Origin: Bacillus sp. AFS015802
GTDB lineage: Bacteria; Bacillota; Bacilli; Bacillales; Bacillaceae_B
Assembly: GCF_002561455.1 (NCBI RefSeq)
Contig: NZ_NTUP01000009.1
Span: 125 to 64,124 of the forward strand
Direction: 5' to 3'
Length of the DNA stretch: 64,000 nucleotides
The position numbers were made by a program, and so were the translations under genes. The stretch's first letter is position 1. Each line of letters starts with the position of its first letter. The notes below the pieces were generated by a model that worked only from the letters and a program-made list of their open reading frames with translations, was not told the DNA's origin and did not search any database. This document shows, piece by piece, positions 1 to 10,268 of this stretch.

Positions 1-29
1 CCCGTCCGGACCGCCATTTTTGTTTATTC

Positions 30-55
30 AAACGAAACCTTGTTTCGTTTTTTTT
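30..55 (+). terminator. Intrinsic terminator of an upstream gene
   Basis: A 9-bp perfect stem (AAACGAAAC at 30-38, GTTTCGTTT at 42-50) with a 3-nt loop is followed by a T-run. It would end a transcript entering from outside the window. Confidence 0.75.
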
Positions 56-119
56 ATTGCCTTTTATCAGAACCTTTACTCTCATACCCGAAAAAGGGTA
101 AACTACATATATACATTCT

Positions 120-153
120 CCCTTAGGGTAACAAACAATCCTAAGGGTTTTTT
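120..153 (+). terminator. Terminator-like hairpin before tsaE
   Basis: CCCTTAGG (120-127) pairs with CCTAAGGG (140-147), followed by TTTTTT. It lies 31 bases before the tsaE start, so it may end upstream transcription or act as a leader attenuator for the tsaE operon. Confidence 0.6.
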
Positions 154-183
154 ATACTCTAAATGACAATTGAGGAGATTAAC

Positions 184-639
184 ATGAATCAGTTTGAGAT
201 CATAACGGCCAGTCCAGAGGAAACAGGGCGATTTGCTGAGAATTTGGCAGCGCACTTGCGACCTGGAGCTGTGTTAACATTAGAGGGTGATCTTGGGGCG
301 GGAAAGACGACGTTTACGAAAGGCCTCGCCAAGGGCCTTGGTGTGACGAAGACGGTGAACAGTCCCACTTTTACCATCATAAAAGAATATAGGGGGCGTT
401 TGCCTCTTTATCATATGGATGTCTACAGGTTGGATGATTCCTTTGAGGATTTGGGGTTCGATGAATACTTTGAAGGAGACGGTGTGACCGTCGTAGAGTG
501 GGCTCACTTAATTCAGGACCAACTTCCGAAAGAGTTATTAAGTCTTTCCATTTACCGGGAGGGTGATTCCACAAGAAGAATTGTGTTGAAGCCCTTTGGT
601 GATCGGTATAGTGAATTGTGTAAGGAGATTGTGTCATGA
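184..639 (+). CDS. tsaE: tRNA threonylcarbamoyladenosine biosynthesis ATPase TsaE
   Basis: TsaE (YdiB) is the small cytoplasmic ATPase that works with TsaB and TsaD to make the t6A37 modification of ANN-decoding tRNAs. The Walker A motif GDLGAGKTT is at about residues 35-43 and the family motif SPTF follows. I chose ATG 184 (151 aa) over an upstream in-frame ATG at 163 because GAGGAG at 172-177 sits 6 nt before 184. The gene overlaps tsaB by 4 bp (ATGA), so the two are translationally coupled. Confidence 0.93.
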   Translation: MNQFEIITASPEETGRFAENLAAHLRPGAVLTLEGDLGAGKTTFTKGLAKGLGVTKTVNSPTFTIIKEYRGRLPLYHMDVYRLDDSFEDLGFDEYFEGDGVTVVEWAHLIQDQLPKELLSLSIYREGDSTRRIVLKPFGDRYSELCKEIVS

Positions 640-1334
640 CGATATTAGCAATAGATACGTCCAATTATCCGTTTGGGGTTGCCCTCATTCAGGAGGACAA
701 GGTAATTGGGGAGTACATTACGTATATGAAAAAGAATCATTCTGTAAGGGCCATGCCTGCGATCGAACAGCTGTTAAAGGACTGTGGGATAGAGGCAAAA
801 GAATTAACGAAGATTGTCGTTGCAAACGGTCCGGGGTCCTATACAGGCGTACGCATCGGGGTTACTTTAGCCAAGACCCTGGCATGGTCATTGAATATCC
901 CTCTAATCCCGGTTTCAAGTCTCGCCACTTTGGCCTCGTCCGGGCGGTATTTTTCAGGGTATATTGTTCCATTGTTTGATGCAAGAAGGGGGCAGGTATA
1001 CACTGGACTTTATGAATTTCAAGGCGATCGATTAGTTTGTATAGAAGAGGATCGCAATATCATGCTGGAAGAATGGGTCAAGAAGTTAAAAGAATTGAAC
1101 AAAGATCTATTATTTGTCGGGAATGATACAGCCATCCACGAGGACACGATTAAGGAAGTGCTGGGAGATCAAGCTAAGATCGCTCCGTTTGTCAGTCATA
1201 ATCCCCGTCCTTCTGAACTGGCGTATATCGGTCAGGGTCTTGAAGAGATGACTGCACATGAAGTGCTCCCTAATTATATACGGATGGCTGAAGCAGAAGT
1301 GAAATGGCTTGAATCTCAAAAAAAATCTGAATAG
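636..1334 (+). CDS. tsaB: tRNA t6A biosynthesis protein TsaB
   Basis: TsaB (YdiC) is the inactive ASKHA-fold paralogue and partner of TsaD in the t6A complex. The N-terminal ILAIDTS strand and the NGPGSYTGVRIG motif (about residues 65-76) are diagnostic, and 232 aa is normal. AAGGAG lies just before the ATG, which overlaps the tsaE stop. It is the second gene of the tsaE-tsaB-rimI-tsaD operon. Confidence 0.93.
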   Translation: MTILAIDTSNYPFGVALIQEDKVIGEYITYMKKNHSVRAMPAIEQLLKDCGIEAKELTKIVVANGPGSYTGVRIGVTLAKTLAWSLNIPLIPVSSLATLASSGRYFSGYIVPLFDARRGQVYTGLYEFQGDRLVCIEEDRNIMLEEWVKKLKELNKDLLFVGNDTAIHEDTIKEVLGDQAKIAPFVSHNPRPSELAYIGQGLEEMTAHEVLPNYIRMAEAEVKWLESQKKSE

Positions 1335-1355
1335 AATATAAAGGATCGTTAACAT

Positions 1356-1793
1356 ATGGATATACGATTTATGACGGTTGATGATTTAGAAGCTGTAATG
1401 GAAATTGAAAATAAATCTTTTAGCATTCCTTGGAGCCGGGACGCTTTCTTGAATGAAATCGAGCATAACCACCTGTCCACCTATCTTGTGGCCGAAGATG
1501 GAGACAAGCTTGCGGGCTACTGTGGGGTGTGGCTGGTCGTGGATGAGGCTCATATCACAAATGTGGCTGTGCTCCCGGATTATCGTGGACGGGGCGTTGG
1601 AGAAGGTCTTATGCGCAAGATCATGGATATAGCGATTGAATTTGGCGCAAGGGTGATGACGTTAGAAGTCAGGGTTTCAAACGCACCTGCCCAGCATTTA
1701 TATCGGAAGCTCGGCTTTCAGGATGGCGGGATCCGCAAGCGATACTATTCGGACAATCAAGAGGATGCTTTAGTAATGTGGGTGAATTTATGA
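1356..1793 (+). CDS. rimI: Ribosomal protein S18-alanine N-acetyltransferase RimI
   Basis: This is a GNAT-fold N-acetyltransferase of the RimI family, which acetylates the N-terminal alanine of ribosomal protein S18. The acetyl-CoA loop RGRGVGEGL is at about residues 81-89 and the C-terminal [14 protein letters not shown] motif is present. At 145 aa it is a typical size. It lies between tsaB and tsaD as in other Bacillaceae and overlaps tsaD by 4 bp. Substrate assignment rests on family and synteny. Confidence 0.9.
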   Translation: MDIRFMTVDDLEAVMEIENKSFSIPWSRDAFLNEIEHNHLSTYLVAEDGDKLAGYCGVWLVVDEAHITNVAVLPDYRGRGVGEGLMRKIMDIAIEFGARVMTLEVRVSNAPAQHLYRKLGFQDGGIRKRYYSDNQEDALVMWVNL

Positions 1794-2806
1794 AGAAGGA
1801 TACATTTGTATTGGGAATCGAAACAAGCTGTGATGAAACAGCGGTTGCGATTATTAAAAATGGAACAGAAATTGTGACGAATATTGTTTCGTCCCAGATT
1901 GAAAGTCATAAGCGATTTGGGGGAGTAGTGCCCGAAATTGCATCACGTCATCATGTTGAGCAGGTTACGTTTGTGCTTGAAGAAGCACTGGAAAAAGCCG
2001 GGATGACGATGGATGACATCGATTGTGTGGCGGTAACGGAAGGTCCTGGCTTGGTAGGAGCCCTTCTGATTGGCGTCAATGCGGCAAAGGCACTTGCTTT
2101 CGCCCATAATAAACCGTTGGTGGGTGTCCATCACATTGCGGGGCATATCTATGCGAATCGCTTAGTGAAGGAGATGACATTCCCTCTTCTTTCATTGGTT
2201 GTTTCAGGAGGACATACAGAGCTTGTATTCATGAAAGATCATGGCTCGTTTCAAGTCATCGGGGAGACCCGGGACGATGCGGCGGGGGAAGCGTATGATA
2301 AGGTAGCCCGGACATTGAGTCTTCCTTATCCCGGCGGACCTCATATCGACCGGTTGGCCCATGAAGGGGAGCCAAATATCGACTTGCCCCGCGCATGGCT
2401 GGAAGAGGGTTCCTATGATTTCAGTTTCAGTGGATTGAAGTCGGCGGTTATCAACACTTTACACAATGCAAAGCAAAAGGGAGTAACCATTCATCCACAG
2501 GATTTGGCAGCGAGCTTTCAAGCGAGCGTCATTGATGTGTTAGTAACCAAAACAGTTAAAGCTGTAAAGGAATATGAAGTAGAGCAAGTGTTACTCGCAG
2601 GTGGAGTGGCAGCGAATAAAGGACTGCGCGCCGCCCTTCAAGAAGCATTTGAAGGAATGGATGCGGAATTGATCATCCCTCCGTTATCTCTATGTACAGA
2701 CAATGCTGCAATGATTGCAGCTGCCGGTACGGTATTATTCCAACAAGGAAAAAGAGGAAGCATGGATATGAATGCCCATCCTGGACTTGATATTGAGAAT
2801 TTTTAA
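1790..2806 (+). CDS. tsaD: tRNA N6-adenosine threonylcarbamoyltransferase TsaD
   Basis: TsaD (formerly Gcp) transfers the threonylcarbamoyl group to A37 of tRNA. Visible motifs are [11 protein letters not shown] near the N-terminus, the metal-binding [16 protein letters not shown], and [12 protein letters not shown] with CTDNAAMIA near the C-terminus. I favour ATG 1790 (338 aa, ATGA overlap with rimI, GGGTGA upstream) over ATG 1778. A terminator follows. The reaction needs TsaB and TsaE from the same operon plus a TsaC/Sua5 protein not in this window. Confidence 0.95.
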   Translation: MKKDTFVLGIETSCDETAVAIIKNGTEIVTNIVSSQIESHKRFGGVVPEIASRHHVEQVTFVLEEALEKAGMTMDDIDCVAVTEGPGLVGALLIGVNAAKALAFAHNKPLVGVHHIAGHIYANRLVKEMTFPLLSLVVSGGHTELVFMKDHGSFQVIGETRDDAAGEAYDKVARTLSLPYPGGPHIDRLAHEGEPNIDLPRAWLEEGSYDFSFSGLKSAVINTLHNAKQKGVTIHPQDLAASFQASVIDVLVTKTVKAVKEYEVEQVLLAGGVAANKGLRAALQEAFEGMDAELIIPPLSLCTDNAAMIAAAGTVLFQQGKRGSMDMNAHPGLDIENF

Positions 2807-2811
2807 AGAGA

Positions 2812-2845
2812 AAGCTTGAGCGGAGACTTCGTTCAAGCTTTTTTC
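2812..2845 (+). terminator. Terminator of the tsaE-tsaD operon
   Basis: AAGCTTGAGCG (2812-2822) pairs with CGTTCAAGCTT (2830-2840, one G-T pair) and runs into TTTTTTC. Confidence 0.85.
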
Positions 2846-2875
2846 TTTTAATAAAATACGAGCTTGTTGATATCC

Positions 2876-3166
2876 TGTGGGTAACATATAGGGATGATGA
2901 GTAGTAAGAGGATTGAAACGAACATACGTTTTATCAACAGGTTGTGGATAATATGTTAGTAACTATAGAATTAATGTGTATACTATGTGAAAAAGTGTAG
3001 AATTGTATAACCTATTTTATGGAAAATGCTGTGGATAAACAAAGTCGTTGTTGTGGATAATGTGGAAAACCTCTGTGAATAACGGTTCATTGGTGTTTCG
3101 TCTGTGGATAATAATGTGGAATAAAAAAGAATTGGGGAAGATCGTTATCCCCAATCCTGTGGATTA
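2876..3166. promoter_or_regulatory. DnaA-box cluster in the tsaD-ydiF intergenic region
   Basis: Four exact DnaA boxes in the TGTGGATAA orientation lie at 2943-2951, 3030-3038, 3052-3060 and 3103-3111. Single-mismatch copies lie at 2876-2884, 2931-2939 (opposite strand), 3061-3069, 3074-3082, 3145-3153 (opposite strand) and 3158-3166. From memory, the gcp (tsaD) region is one of the stable DnaA-binding clusters outside oriC in B. subtilis, thought to titrate DnaA. No gene lies here. Confidence 0.85.
3122..3156 (-). terminator. Terminator of the ABC-F gene
   Basis: Read on the minus strand, ATTGGGGA and TCCCCAAT form a stem with a 9-nt loop, followed by TTCTTTTTTATT. It lies directly after the ABC-F stop codon. 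Confidence 0.8.
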
Positions 3167-5110
3167 TTGTTCTTCTTGAAGAAGTTCTTCCAGTTCCGTC
3201 CATTCTTCCAATAGAGCATCAAGCTCTTGTTTTGCTTTTGTCAGTGATTCATTGATGTCATGAACTTTTTCATGATCTTGAAAGATTTCCGGATCGCAGA
3301 GAAGATCTTCATTTTCCTGGATGTTTTCTTCAAGTGCTTCCATAAGCCCTTCGATTTCCTCGACTCTGCGTTTTCGTTGTCGCTCCAGTTTTTTCGCTTC
3401 TTTGTCGATTTTATGAGATTGCTTTTGAGTCGTACCTTGAGGTAAAGCCGTATCGCCCTGTTCGAGGCGTTCCAGTGCTGCAAGTTCTTCCTGCTGCTGT
3501 AACTTCTCCACATAATAATCGTAATCTCCAAGGTATTCGGTGGAGCCTTTCTTGGACAATTCCACTACCTTCGTCGCAATCCGATTGATGAAGTATCGGT
3601 CATGGGAAACAAAGAGGATCGTGCCGGGATAGTCAATCAGGGCATTTTCCAACACTTCTTTGCTGTCTAAATCCAGATGGTTCGTCGGCTCATCGAGGAT
3701 CAGGACGTTCCCTTTCTCCATCATCAGCTTGGAAAGGGCTAAACGAGCCTTTTCACCACCGCTTAATGTGGAAACAGGCTTAAGAACATCCTCGCCGGAA
3801 AATAGGAAGTTTCCGAGAACCGTGCGGATTTCTTTCTCCATCTTCATCGGGTACTCGTCCCAAAGTTCGTTCAAGACCGTTTTATTTGAAGATAGTTCCG
3901 CTTGCTCCTGGTCATAGTAACTGATGGACACATTCGATCCGAACTTGAAGGTTCCATTCAAGGGCTGCAGTTTATTCACCAATGTTTTTAAAAGGGTGGA
4001 CTTCCCGATTCCGTTTGGACCGACCAGTGCGATGCTGTCCCCTTTTTTGACAGAGAAGTCGATGTGGGATGAAATCATCTCGTCCCTACCATATCCGATG
4101 GTAAGATCCTGGACGTGCAGTACGTCATTCCCGCTTGGACGGTCGATTTGAAACGCGAAGATGGCAGACTTCTCATCTCCTAAAGGCCGGTCCATCCGAT
4201 CCATACGTTCTAATTTCTTTCGTCGGCTCTGTGCCATCTTGGTGGTGGAGGCCCGGGCGATATTCCGTTGGATGAAGTCTTCGAGCTTGGCGACTTCCTG
4301 CTGCTGGCGTTCAAACATCTTTAGGTCTTTTTCGTAGTCTTCGGCCTTCTGTTCAAGGTACCTGCTGTAGTTCCCAAGGTATTTCTTGCTCCGGTTCCGG
4401 GAAATCTCGTACACTTGATTGACGACGCTGTCCAGGAAGTAACGGTCATGGGAAACGATCAGGACGGCACCTTCATAGCTTTGAAGATATGTTTCAAGCC
4501 ATGATAAGGTTTCAATATCAAGATGGTTGGTCGGCTCATCGAGGATGAGGATATCGGGCTTAGTGAGTAGCAGCTTACCTAGAGCAAGACGGGTTTTCTG
4601 ACCACCACTCAATGTGGATATCTTGGTTTCGTAATCGAAATCGGCAAAGTTCAATCCGTGAAGGACGGAACGGATATCGGCTTCATACTGGTATCCACCG
4701 GAATCCTTGAAACGGACCTGCAGCTCATCGTATTCTTTCAAAATCCGTTGATAGACGTCTTCTTGTTCGTATACAGCAGGGTCGGCCATCTGCTGCTCCA
4801 ATGATCGCAGCTTTGTTTCCTGCCGCTGCAATTCTTCGAAGACGGTCAGCATCTCGGACCAGATGGATAGATCCGACTCCAGACCCGTGTTCTGCGCCAG
4901 ATATCCGATGGAGACTCCTTTTGGTTTCGTGATCTCTCCGGAATCATAGGAGAGGTGACCTGCGATTATTTTTAAAAGAGTCGACTTTCCTGCCCCGTTG
5001 CGTCCAACGAGGGCGACGCGATCTCTTGTCTGTATTTCAAGTTTAATATTTGATAGGATATTATCTGCACCAAAGTTTTTCGTTAGTTGATTCACTTGTA
5101 GAAGAATCAT
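3164..5110 (-). CDS. ydiF: ABC-F family ATP-binding protein (YdiF-like)
   Basis: This soluble ABC-F ATPase of 648 aa has two nucleotide-binding domains and no membrane segments. NBD1 has GRNGAGKST, LSGGQKTRLALGKLL and LILDEPTNHLD. NBD2 has GPNGIGKST, LSGGEKARLALSKLM and a second LILDEPTNHLD. A charged linker of about 80 residues with ARASTTKMAQSRRKKLERM separates them, and the last ~100 residues form a coiled coil. ABC-F proteins act on the ribosome in translation control or antibiotic protection. Position between tsaD and rex matches B. subtilis ydiF. The substrate state it acts on is unknown. Confidence 0.92.
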   Translation of the reverse strand: MILLQVNQLTKNFGADNILSNIKLEIQTRDRVALVGRNGAGKSTLLKIIAGHLSYDSGEITKPKGVSIGYLAQNTGLESDLSIWSEMLTVFEELQRQETKLRSLEQQMADPAVYEQEDVYQRILKEYDELQVRFKDSGGYQYEADIRSVLHGLNFADFDYETKISTLSGGQKTRLALGKLLLTKPDILILDEPTNHLDIETLSWLETYLQSYEGAVLIVSHDRYFLDSVVNQVYEISRNRSKKYLGNYSRYLEQKAEDYEKDLKMFERQQQEVAKLEDFIQRNIARASTTKMAQSRRKKLERMDRMDRPLGDEKSAIFAFQIDRPSGNDVLHVQDLTIGYGRDEMISSHIDFSVKKGDSIALVGPNGIGKSTLLKTLVNKLQPLNGTFKFGSNVSISYYDQEQAELSSNKTVLNELWDEYPMKMEKEIRTVLGNFLFSGEDVLKPVSTLSGGEKARLALSKLMMEKGNVLILDEPTNHLDLDSKEVLENALIDYPGTILFVSHDRYFINRIATKVVELSKKGSTEYLGDYDYYVEKLQQQEELAALERLEQGDTALPQGTTQKQSHKIDKEAKKLERQRKRRVEEIEGLMEALEENIQENEDLLCDPEIFQDHEKVHDINESLTKAKQELDALLEEWTELEELLQEEQ

Positions 5111-5301
5111 GACGTTTCACCTCTATTTCATAGTGCTAGTGTACCGTATAAGTGAGGGGAACGGCAATAAAACACCTATTAATCTTCGTACACTTGGGAT
5201 AAAATATAGTGTATGATGGGTAGGAGAGTTTATAAATTCTGTATGCTTTCTATTTTGGAAGCGGTATCAGAGGTTTTTGAATAGATGTGGGGGAATACAA
5301 T

Positions 5302-5979
5302 ATGAACCAGGATACAACGAAAATTCCACAGGCAACGGCCAAGCGCCTTCCGTTATATTATCGATTTATCAAGAATCTGTACTCATCGGGCAAGCAGAGG
5401 GTATCATCGAAGGAATTAAGTGAAGCGGTGAAGGTCGATTCTGCTACCATCCGCAGAGATTTTTCCTATTTTGGGGCGTTGGGTAAGAAGGGATACGGCT
5501 ATAATGTCAATTATCTTCTATCTTTCTTCCGTAAGACACTGGATCAGGATGCCCTGACGAAGGTAGTACTGATCGGAGTGGGAAATCTCGGCACAGCATT
5601 TCTTCATTATAACTTCATCAAAAATAATAATACAAAGATCGAAATGGCTTTTGAAGTGGATGAAAAGAAGGTGGGGACGCAAATCAGTGATGTGCCCGTT
5701 TTTCATCTGGATGATTTAGAAGAGAAGCTTACGGGGCATGATATTGAAGTAGCGATCCTGACGGTGCCGGCATCTTCTGCTCAAAATATCACAGACCGAT
5801 TGGTTTCTTCCAATATAAAGGGGATCCTGAATTTCACCCCTGCGAGATTGACGGTACCGGACCATATCCGAGTTCATCATATCGACTTGGCGGTGGAGCT
5901 TCAGTCACTCGTATACTTCTTGAAGCATTACTCGGAGGATGACACGGAAATGTCACAAGATGGAATCATAACAGAATAG
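5302..5979 (+). CDS. rex: Redox-sensing transcriptional repressor Rex
   Basis: Rex senses the NADH/NAD+ ratio and represses fermentation and respiration genes. The N-terminal winged helix contains [20 protein letters not shown], and the Rossmann domain has [12 protein letters not shown] at about residues 91-102. The C-terminus carries the dimer-swap helix with [17 protein letters not shown] chose ATG 5302 (225 aa), preceded by GGGGG, over the in-frame GTG at 5287; this matches the B. subtilis N-terminus. The gene diverges from the ABC-F gene and is followed by tatA. Confidence 0.95.
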   Translation: MNQDTTKIPQATAKRLPLYYRFIKNLYSSGKQRVSSKELSEAVKVDSATIRRDFSYFGALGKKGYGYNVNYLLSFFRKTLDQDALTKVVLIGVGNLGTAFLHYNFIKNNNTKIEMAFEVDEKKVGTQISDVPVFHLDDLEEKLTGHDIEVAILTVPASSAQNITDRLVSSNIKGILNFTPARLTVPDHIRVHHIDLAVELQSLVYFLKHYSEDDTEMSQDGIITE

Positions 5980-6033
5980 AAAAATCTTCATATTTACGTT
6001 ATGATAGAATGGTAAAAGAGGAGGTGTCTCATT

Positions 6034-6204
6034 ATGTTAGGTGCAGGTAGTATCGTATTAATAACCGTTGTGGCTTTACTGATCTTTGGACCGAAGAAAT
6101 TGCCCGAGTTAGGAAAAGCGGCTGGTAATACATTACGCGAATTCAAGAATGCAACAAAGGGCTTAGCAGATGATGAGGACGATAATAGCAAAAAAGCTAA
6201 GTAG
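6034..6204 (+). CDS. tatAy: Sec-independent translocase subunit TatAy
   Basis: This 56-aa protein is the pore-forming TatA-type subunit of a minimal TatA/TatC translocase. It has one N-terminal transmembrane helix, the FGPKKLPELGKAAG hinge and amphipathic helix, then a charged tail (ADDEDDNSKKAK). It closely matches B. subtilis TatAy in sequence and position. GAGGAGGTG precedes the ATG by 8 nt. tatC follows 15 nt later, and the pair should export folded proteins with twin-arginine signals. Confidence 0.95.
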   Translation: MLGAGSIVLITVVALLIFGPKKLPELGKAAGNTLREFKNATKGLADDEDDNSKKAK

Positions 6205-6219
6205 GGTAGGATGAACGCC

Positions 6220-6993
6220 ATGAGTCAAAGTCAAAAAGACATGACAGTCTATGAACATATAGGAGAATTGCAAAAACGACTCATGTTTGTAGTCGTTTTC
6301 TTCTTGTTAGCGGTCATCGTGAGTTTCTTTCTTGCGGAACCGTTAATTCGATATTTGCAGCACGCCGATGAGGCGAAACAGCTAACGATGAACGCCTTTC
6401 GGATCACGGACCCTCTCAAAATCTATATGGAAATGATCATGTTCATTGCCATCATCATGACATCACCCCTTATCCTTTTTCAGGTGTGGTCATTCATAAG
6501 TCCAGGTCTATATGAGAGAGAGAGAAAGGTAACGCTCAGTTACATACCGATTTCTCTTTTGCTTTTCTTAGGTGGATTGTCATTTTCATATTTTATTTTG
6601 TTTCCGTATGTTGTGAAATTTATGATGGGTTTATCGAACAATTTAAACATCCAGCAAGTGATCGGTATTAATGAGTACTTTCACTTCCTGTTTCAAATCA
6701 CCATCCCATTTGGATTTTTATTTCAGCTCCCGGTCATCATGCTATTCCTGACGCGCTTGGGAATCGTTACGCCGATGCTGTTGGCACAAATGAGGAAAGT
6801 GGCTTACTTCGTCCTGCTGGTGATTGCGGCCTTCATTACACCGCCGGATATCGTATCCCACATGATGGTTACAGTCCCATTGCTGCTTCTATACGAAATC
6901 AGCATCTGGATCTCCAAGATCGGTTACAAAAAGGTGTTAGAGGCAGAACAGAAGCTTGAAATGGAACAGTTCGAGACGATAAATAAGGATTGA
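6220..6993 (+). CDS. tatCy: Sec-independent translocase subunit TatCy
   Basis: TatC is the receptor for twin-arginine signal peptides. The six-helix membrane protein starts MSQSQKDMTVYEHIGELQKR, where the HIGEL motif is the conserved N-terminal signature, and carries SPGLYERERK in the first periplasmic/cytoplasmic region. I prefer ATG 6220 (257 aa) because the GTAGG before it is better spaced than for ATG 6211. It pairs with tatAy. Confidence 0.94.
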   Translation: MSQSQKDMTVYEHIGELQKRLMFVVVFFLLAVIVSFFLAEPLIRYLQHADEAKQLTMNAFRITDPLKIYMEMIMFIAIIMTSPLILFQVWSFISPGLYERERKVTLSYIPISLLLFLGGLSFSYFILFPYVVKFMMGLSNNLNIQQVIGINEYFHFLFQITIPFGFLFQLPVIMLFLTRLGIVTPMLLAQMRKVAYFVLLVIAAFITPPDIVSHMMVTVPLLLLYEISIWISKIGYKKVLEAEQKLEMEQFETINKD

Positions 6994-7019
6994 TCAAAAT
7001 GATCAATCCTTATTTTTTG
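6982..7019. terminator. Convergent terminator between tatCy and ydiK
   Basis: A perfect 15-bp stem (6982-6996 with 7000-7014) and a 3-nt loop are followed by TTTTTT. The reverse strand also starts with an A/T-rich tract, so it can serve both the tat genes and ydiK. Confidence 0.85.
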
Positions 7020-7219
7020 TTCTTTATTTGTTTTTTGATCTTGAAATGCAGCATGACCATCCGTAACCCGGAACCGAAGTCCAGGGTCGCAAGGAAGATG
7101 AGCATATACGTGAAAAATCCCCAACCTTCATCATTCTGTACGTTTTGTACAGCAAAGTATGTGAAGAGCACACCGAGAAGGAGATAGATCACTCCTGAGA
7201 ATAATGGTGATCTCCTCAT
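7010..7219 (-). CDS. ydiK: Small membrane protein YdiK (DUF4305 family)
   Basis: This 69-aa protein has two predicted transmembrane helices (GVIYLLLGVLFTYFAV and FTYMLIFLATLDFGSGL) and a Lys-rich C-terminus. It is the YdiK family protein found between tat and groES in Bacillus; its function is unknown. It overlaps the end of ydiL by 4 bp, so the two are co-transcribed. Confidence 0.85.
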   Translation of the reverse strand: MRRSPLFSGVIYLLLGVLFTYFAVQNVQNDEGWGFFTYMLIFLATLDFGSGLRMVMLHFKIKKQIKNKK

Positions 7220-7959
7220 AGAAATAATCCTCCAATAAATCCTTGTATTTTTTCCGCTTCATTCATCATTTTGTCGATTTCATCCTTATAGATAGATTGC
7301 ATTAGAACGACCGTTGTATTCATGGCAACGTGAGCAAATATTGGCACCAGGATCCGCTTTGTCTTCACGTAAAGGAATGCAAAGGTGAAGCCCATTGCAG
7401 AATACAGGATCACATGCTCCGGCTCGAAATGGGCAAGGGCGAAGATGACCGAGCTGATGAGAGCGGCAAAGAAGAAGTGCATCTTCTCGTAAAGCACCCC
7501 GAAAATGATCTTCCTGAACACGATCTCTTCCAATATAGGCCCGATGATGGCCGCGACCAGCATGGATAACGGAACTTTTTCAATGATCCCGATGATCATT
7601 TGGGTGTTTTCAGAACCCATTTGAATTCCCAGGGCATATTCCACTTGTATCGCAACCGATTGAGCGATGAATGCCATGAAGATCCCGAGTACCGCCCAAA
7701 TAATCGAACGGCCGGTGCCCATGGGAGCACTCCGTTCGAGCCGGGTGCTTGTTTCGCTTTTCCTTAAGATGCCTCCCACAATGAGAAGGGTCAGCGTAAA
7801 GCTGATGACGAGCCAATATCCGGGGACAAGGCTTTGTACCGTCTCATCGGGCTTACCGAGGACGTCGACACCGATCTTATATAAAAGGGGTACCCCGACA
7901 ATGCTTGAAAGCTGCATGACGATGTAGGCAATTAAAATAAATCCGAAATGTTTTTTCAA
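7216..7959 (-). CDS. ydiL: CPBP family intramembrane metalloprotease (YdiL-like)
   Basis: This 247-aa multi-pass membrane protein belongs to the CPBP/Abi family of putative intramembrane proteases. The EExxxR motif is seen in GPILEEIVFRKIIFG, and later histidines lie in FALAHFEPEHV and PIFAHVAMNT. I chose the TTG start at 7959 because AAAGGAGAT precedes it and MKKHFGFILIAY aligns with the B. subtilis N-terminus; a longer frame exists to 8013. In B. subtilis it lies beside groES as here. The substrate is unknown. Confidence 0.88.
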   Translation of the reverse strand: MKKHFGFILIAYIVMQLSSIVGVPLLYKIGVDVLGKPDETVQSLVPGYWLVISFTLTLLIVGGILRKSETSTRLERSAPMGTGRSIIWAVLGIFMAFIAQSVAIQVEYALGIQMGSENTQMIIGIIEKVPLSMLVAAIIGPILEEIVFRKIIFGVLYEKMHFFFAALISSVIFALAHFEPEHVILYSAMGFTFAFLYVKTKRILVPIFAHVAMNTTVVLMQSIYKDEIDKMMNEAEKIQGFIGGLFL

Positions 7960-8146
7960 CGTTTGATCTCCTTTAGCACCTGTAAGATAACGACCAGCTT
8001 TACTCCTGTTCAATTCTACTAAGAAAATCGGAACTGTTCAAATCTAAGGGTTTCTTTCATCCCGGAATAGAAGGGGAATGGATGGCATAGGATAGGAGGG
8101 TGTGAAAAAAAGAGAAAAATGACGAAAAAAATTTTAGGCAGGACTC

Positions 8147-8178
8147 TTGCAAAATGAAAACGAATTAATTAATATAAT
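8147..8178 (+). promoter_or_regulatory. groESL sigma-A promoter
   Basis: TTGCAA at 8147-8152 is a -35 candidate. With 17-bp spacing the -10 is TAATAT at 8170-8175; TATAAT at 8173-8178 is the alternative with 20 bp. The CIRCE operator follows immediately. Confidence 0.65.
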
Positions 8179-8185
8179 AGTTGTG

Positions 8186-8212
8186 TTAGCACTCACAGAC
8201 TGCGAGTGCTAA
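8186..8212. promoter_or_regulatory. CIRCE operator (HrcA binding site)
   Basis: An exact TTAGCACTC - 9 nt - GAGTGCTAA inverted repeat. HrcA binds this site to repress class I heat-shock operons, so groESL is expected to be induced by heat and protein misfolding. Confidence 0.98.
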
Positions 8213-8249
8213 TAAATATCATTTACATATTTCAAGGAGGTTGTTTCAC

Positions 8250-8537
8250 TTGTTAAAACCACTAGGTGATCGCGTCGTTATCGAGCTAGTTGAGTCAGAA
8301 GAAAAAACAGCAAGCGGTATTGTGCTACCGGATTCCGCAAAGGAAAAGCCACAAGAAGGTAAAGTGATGGCTGTAGGTACTGGTCGCATTCTTGACAACG
8401 GTGAGCGCGTTGCTCTTGAGGTAGCTGTCGGTGATCGAATCATATTCTCTAAATACGCTGGTACAGAAGTGAAATACCAAGGCACAGAATACCTGATCCT
8501 TCGTGATAGCGATATTCTGGCTGTAGTTGGCGAATAA
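8250..8537 (+). CDS. groES: Co-chaperonin GroES
   Basis: GroES is the 10-kDa lid of the GroEL chamber. The 95-aa product starts [15 protein letters not shown] and has the mobile loop [20 protein letters not shown] and the conserved ILAVVGE end. The start is TTG 8250, 9 nt after AAGGAGG (8234-8240); TTG is also used in B. subtilis groES. The TTG at 8241 directly abuts the ribosome binding site and is rejected. Confidence 0.97.
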   Translation: MLKPLGDRVVIELVESEEKTASGIVLPDSAKEKPQEGKVMAVGTGRILDNGERVALEVAVGDRIIFSKYAGTEVKYQGTEYLILRDSDILAVVGE

Positions 8538-8577
8538 TTAAAATTCCGTAAAAGTAAACCATACATTATTTAAATAA

Positions 8578-10227
<1,650 letters not shown>

Positions 10228-10241
10228 TAAAGACCTATAAT

Positions 10242-10262
10242 CCCTTGTGTATAAGGGTTTAT
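10242..10262. terminator. Weak hairpin between groEL and integrase
   Basis: CCCTT (10242-10246) and AAGGG (10253-10257) form a short stem followed by TTTATAA, placed between the convergent groEL and integrase genes. It is inside the element, so it replaces whatever terminator groEL had. Confidence 0.35.
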
Positions 10263-10268
10263 AAGCCT

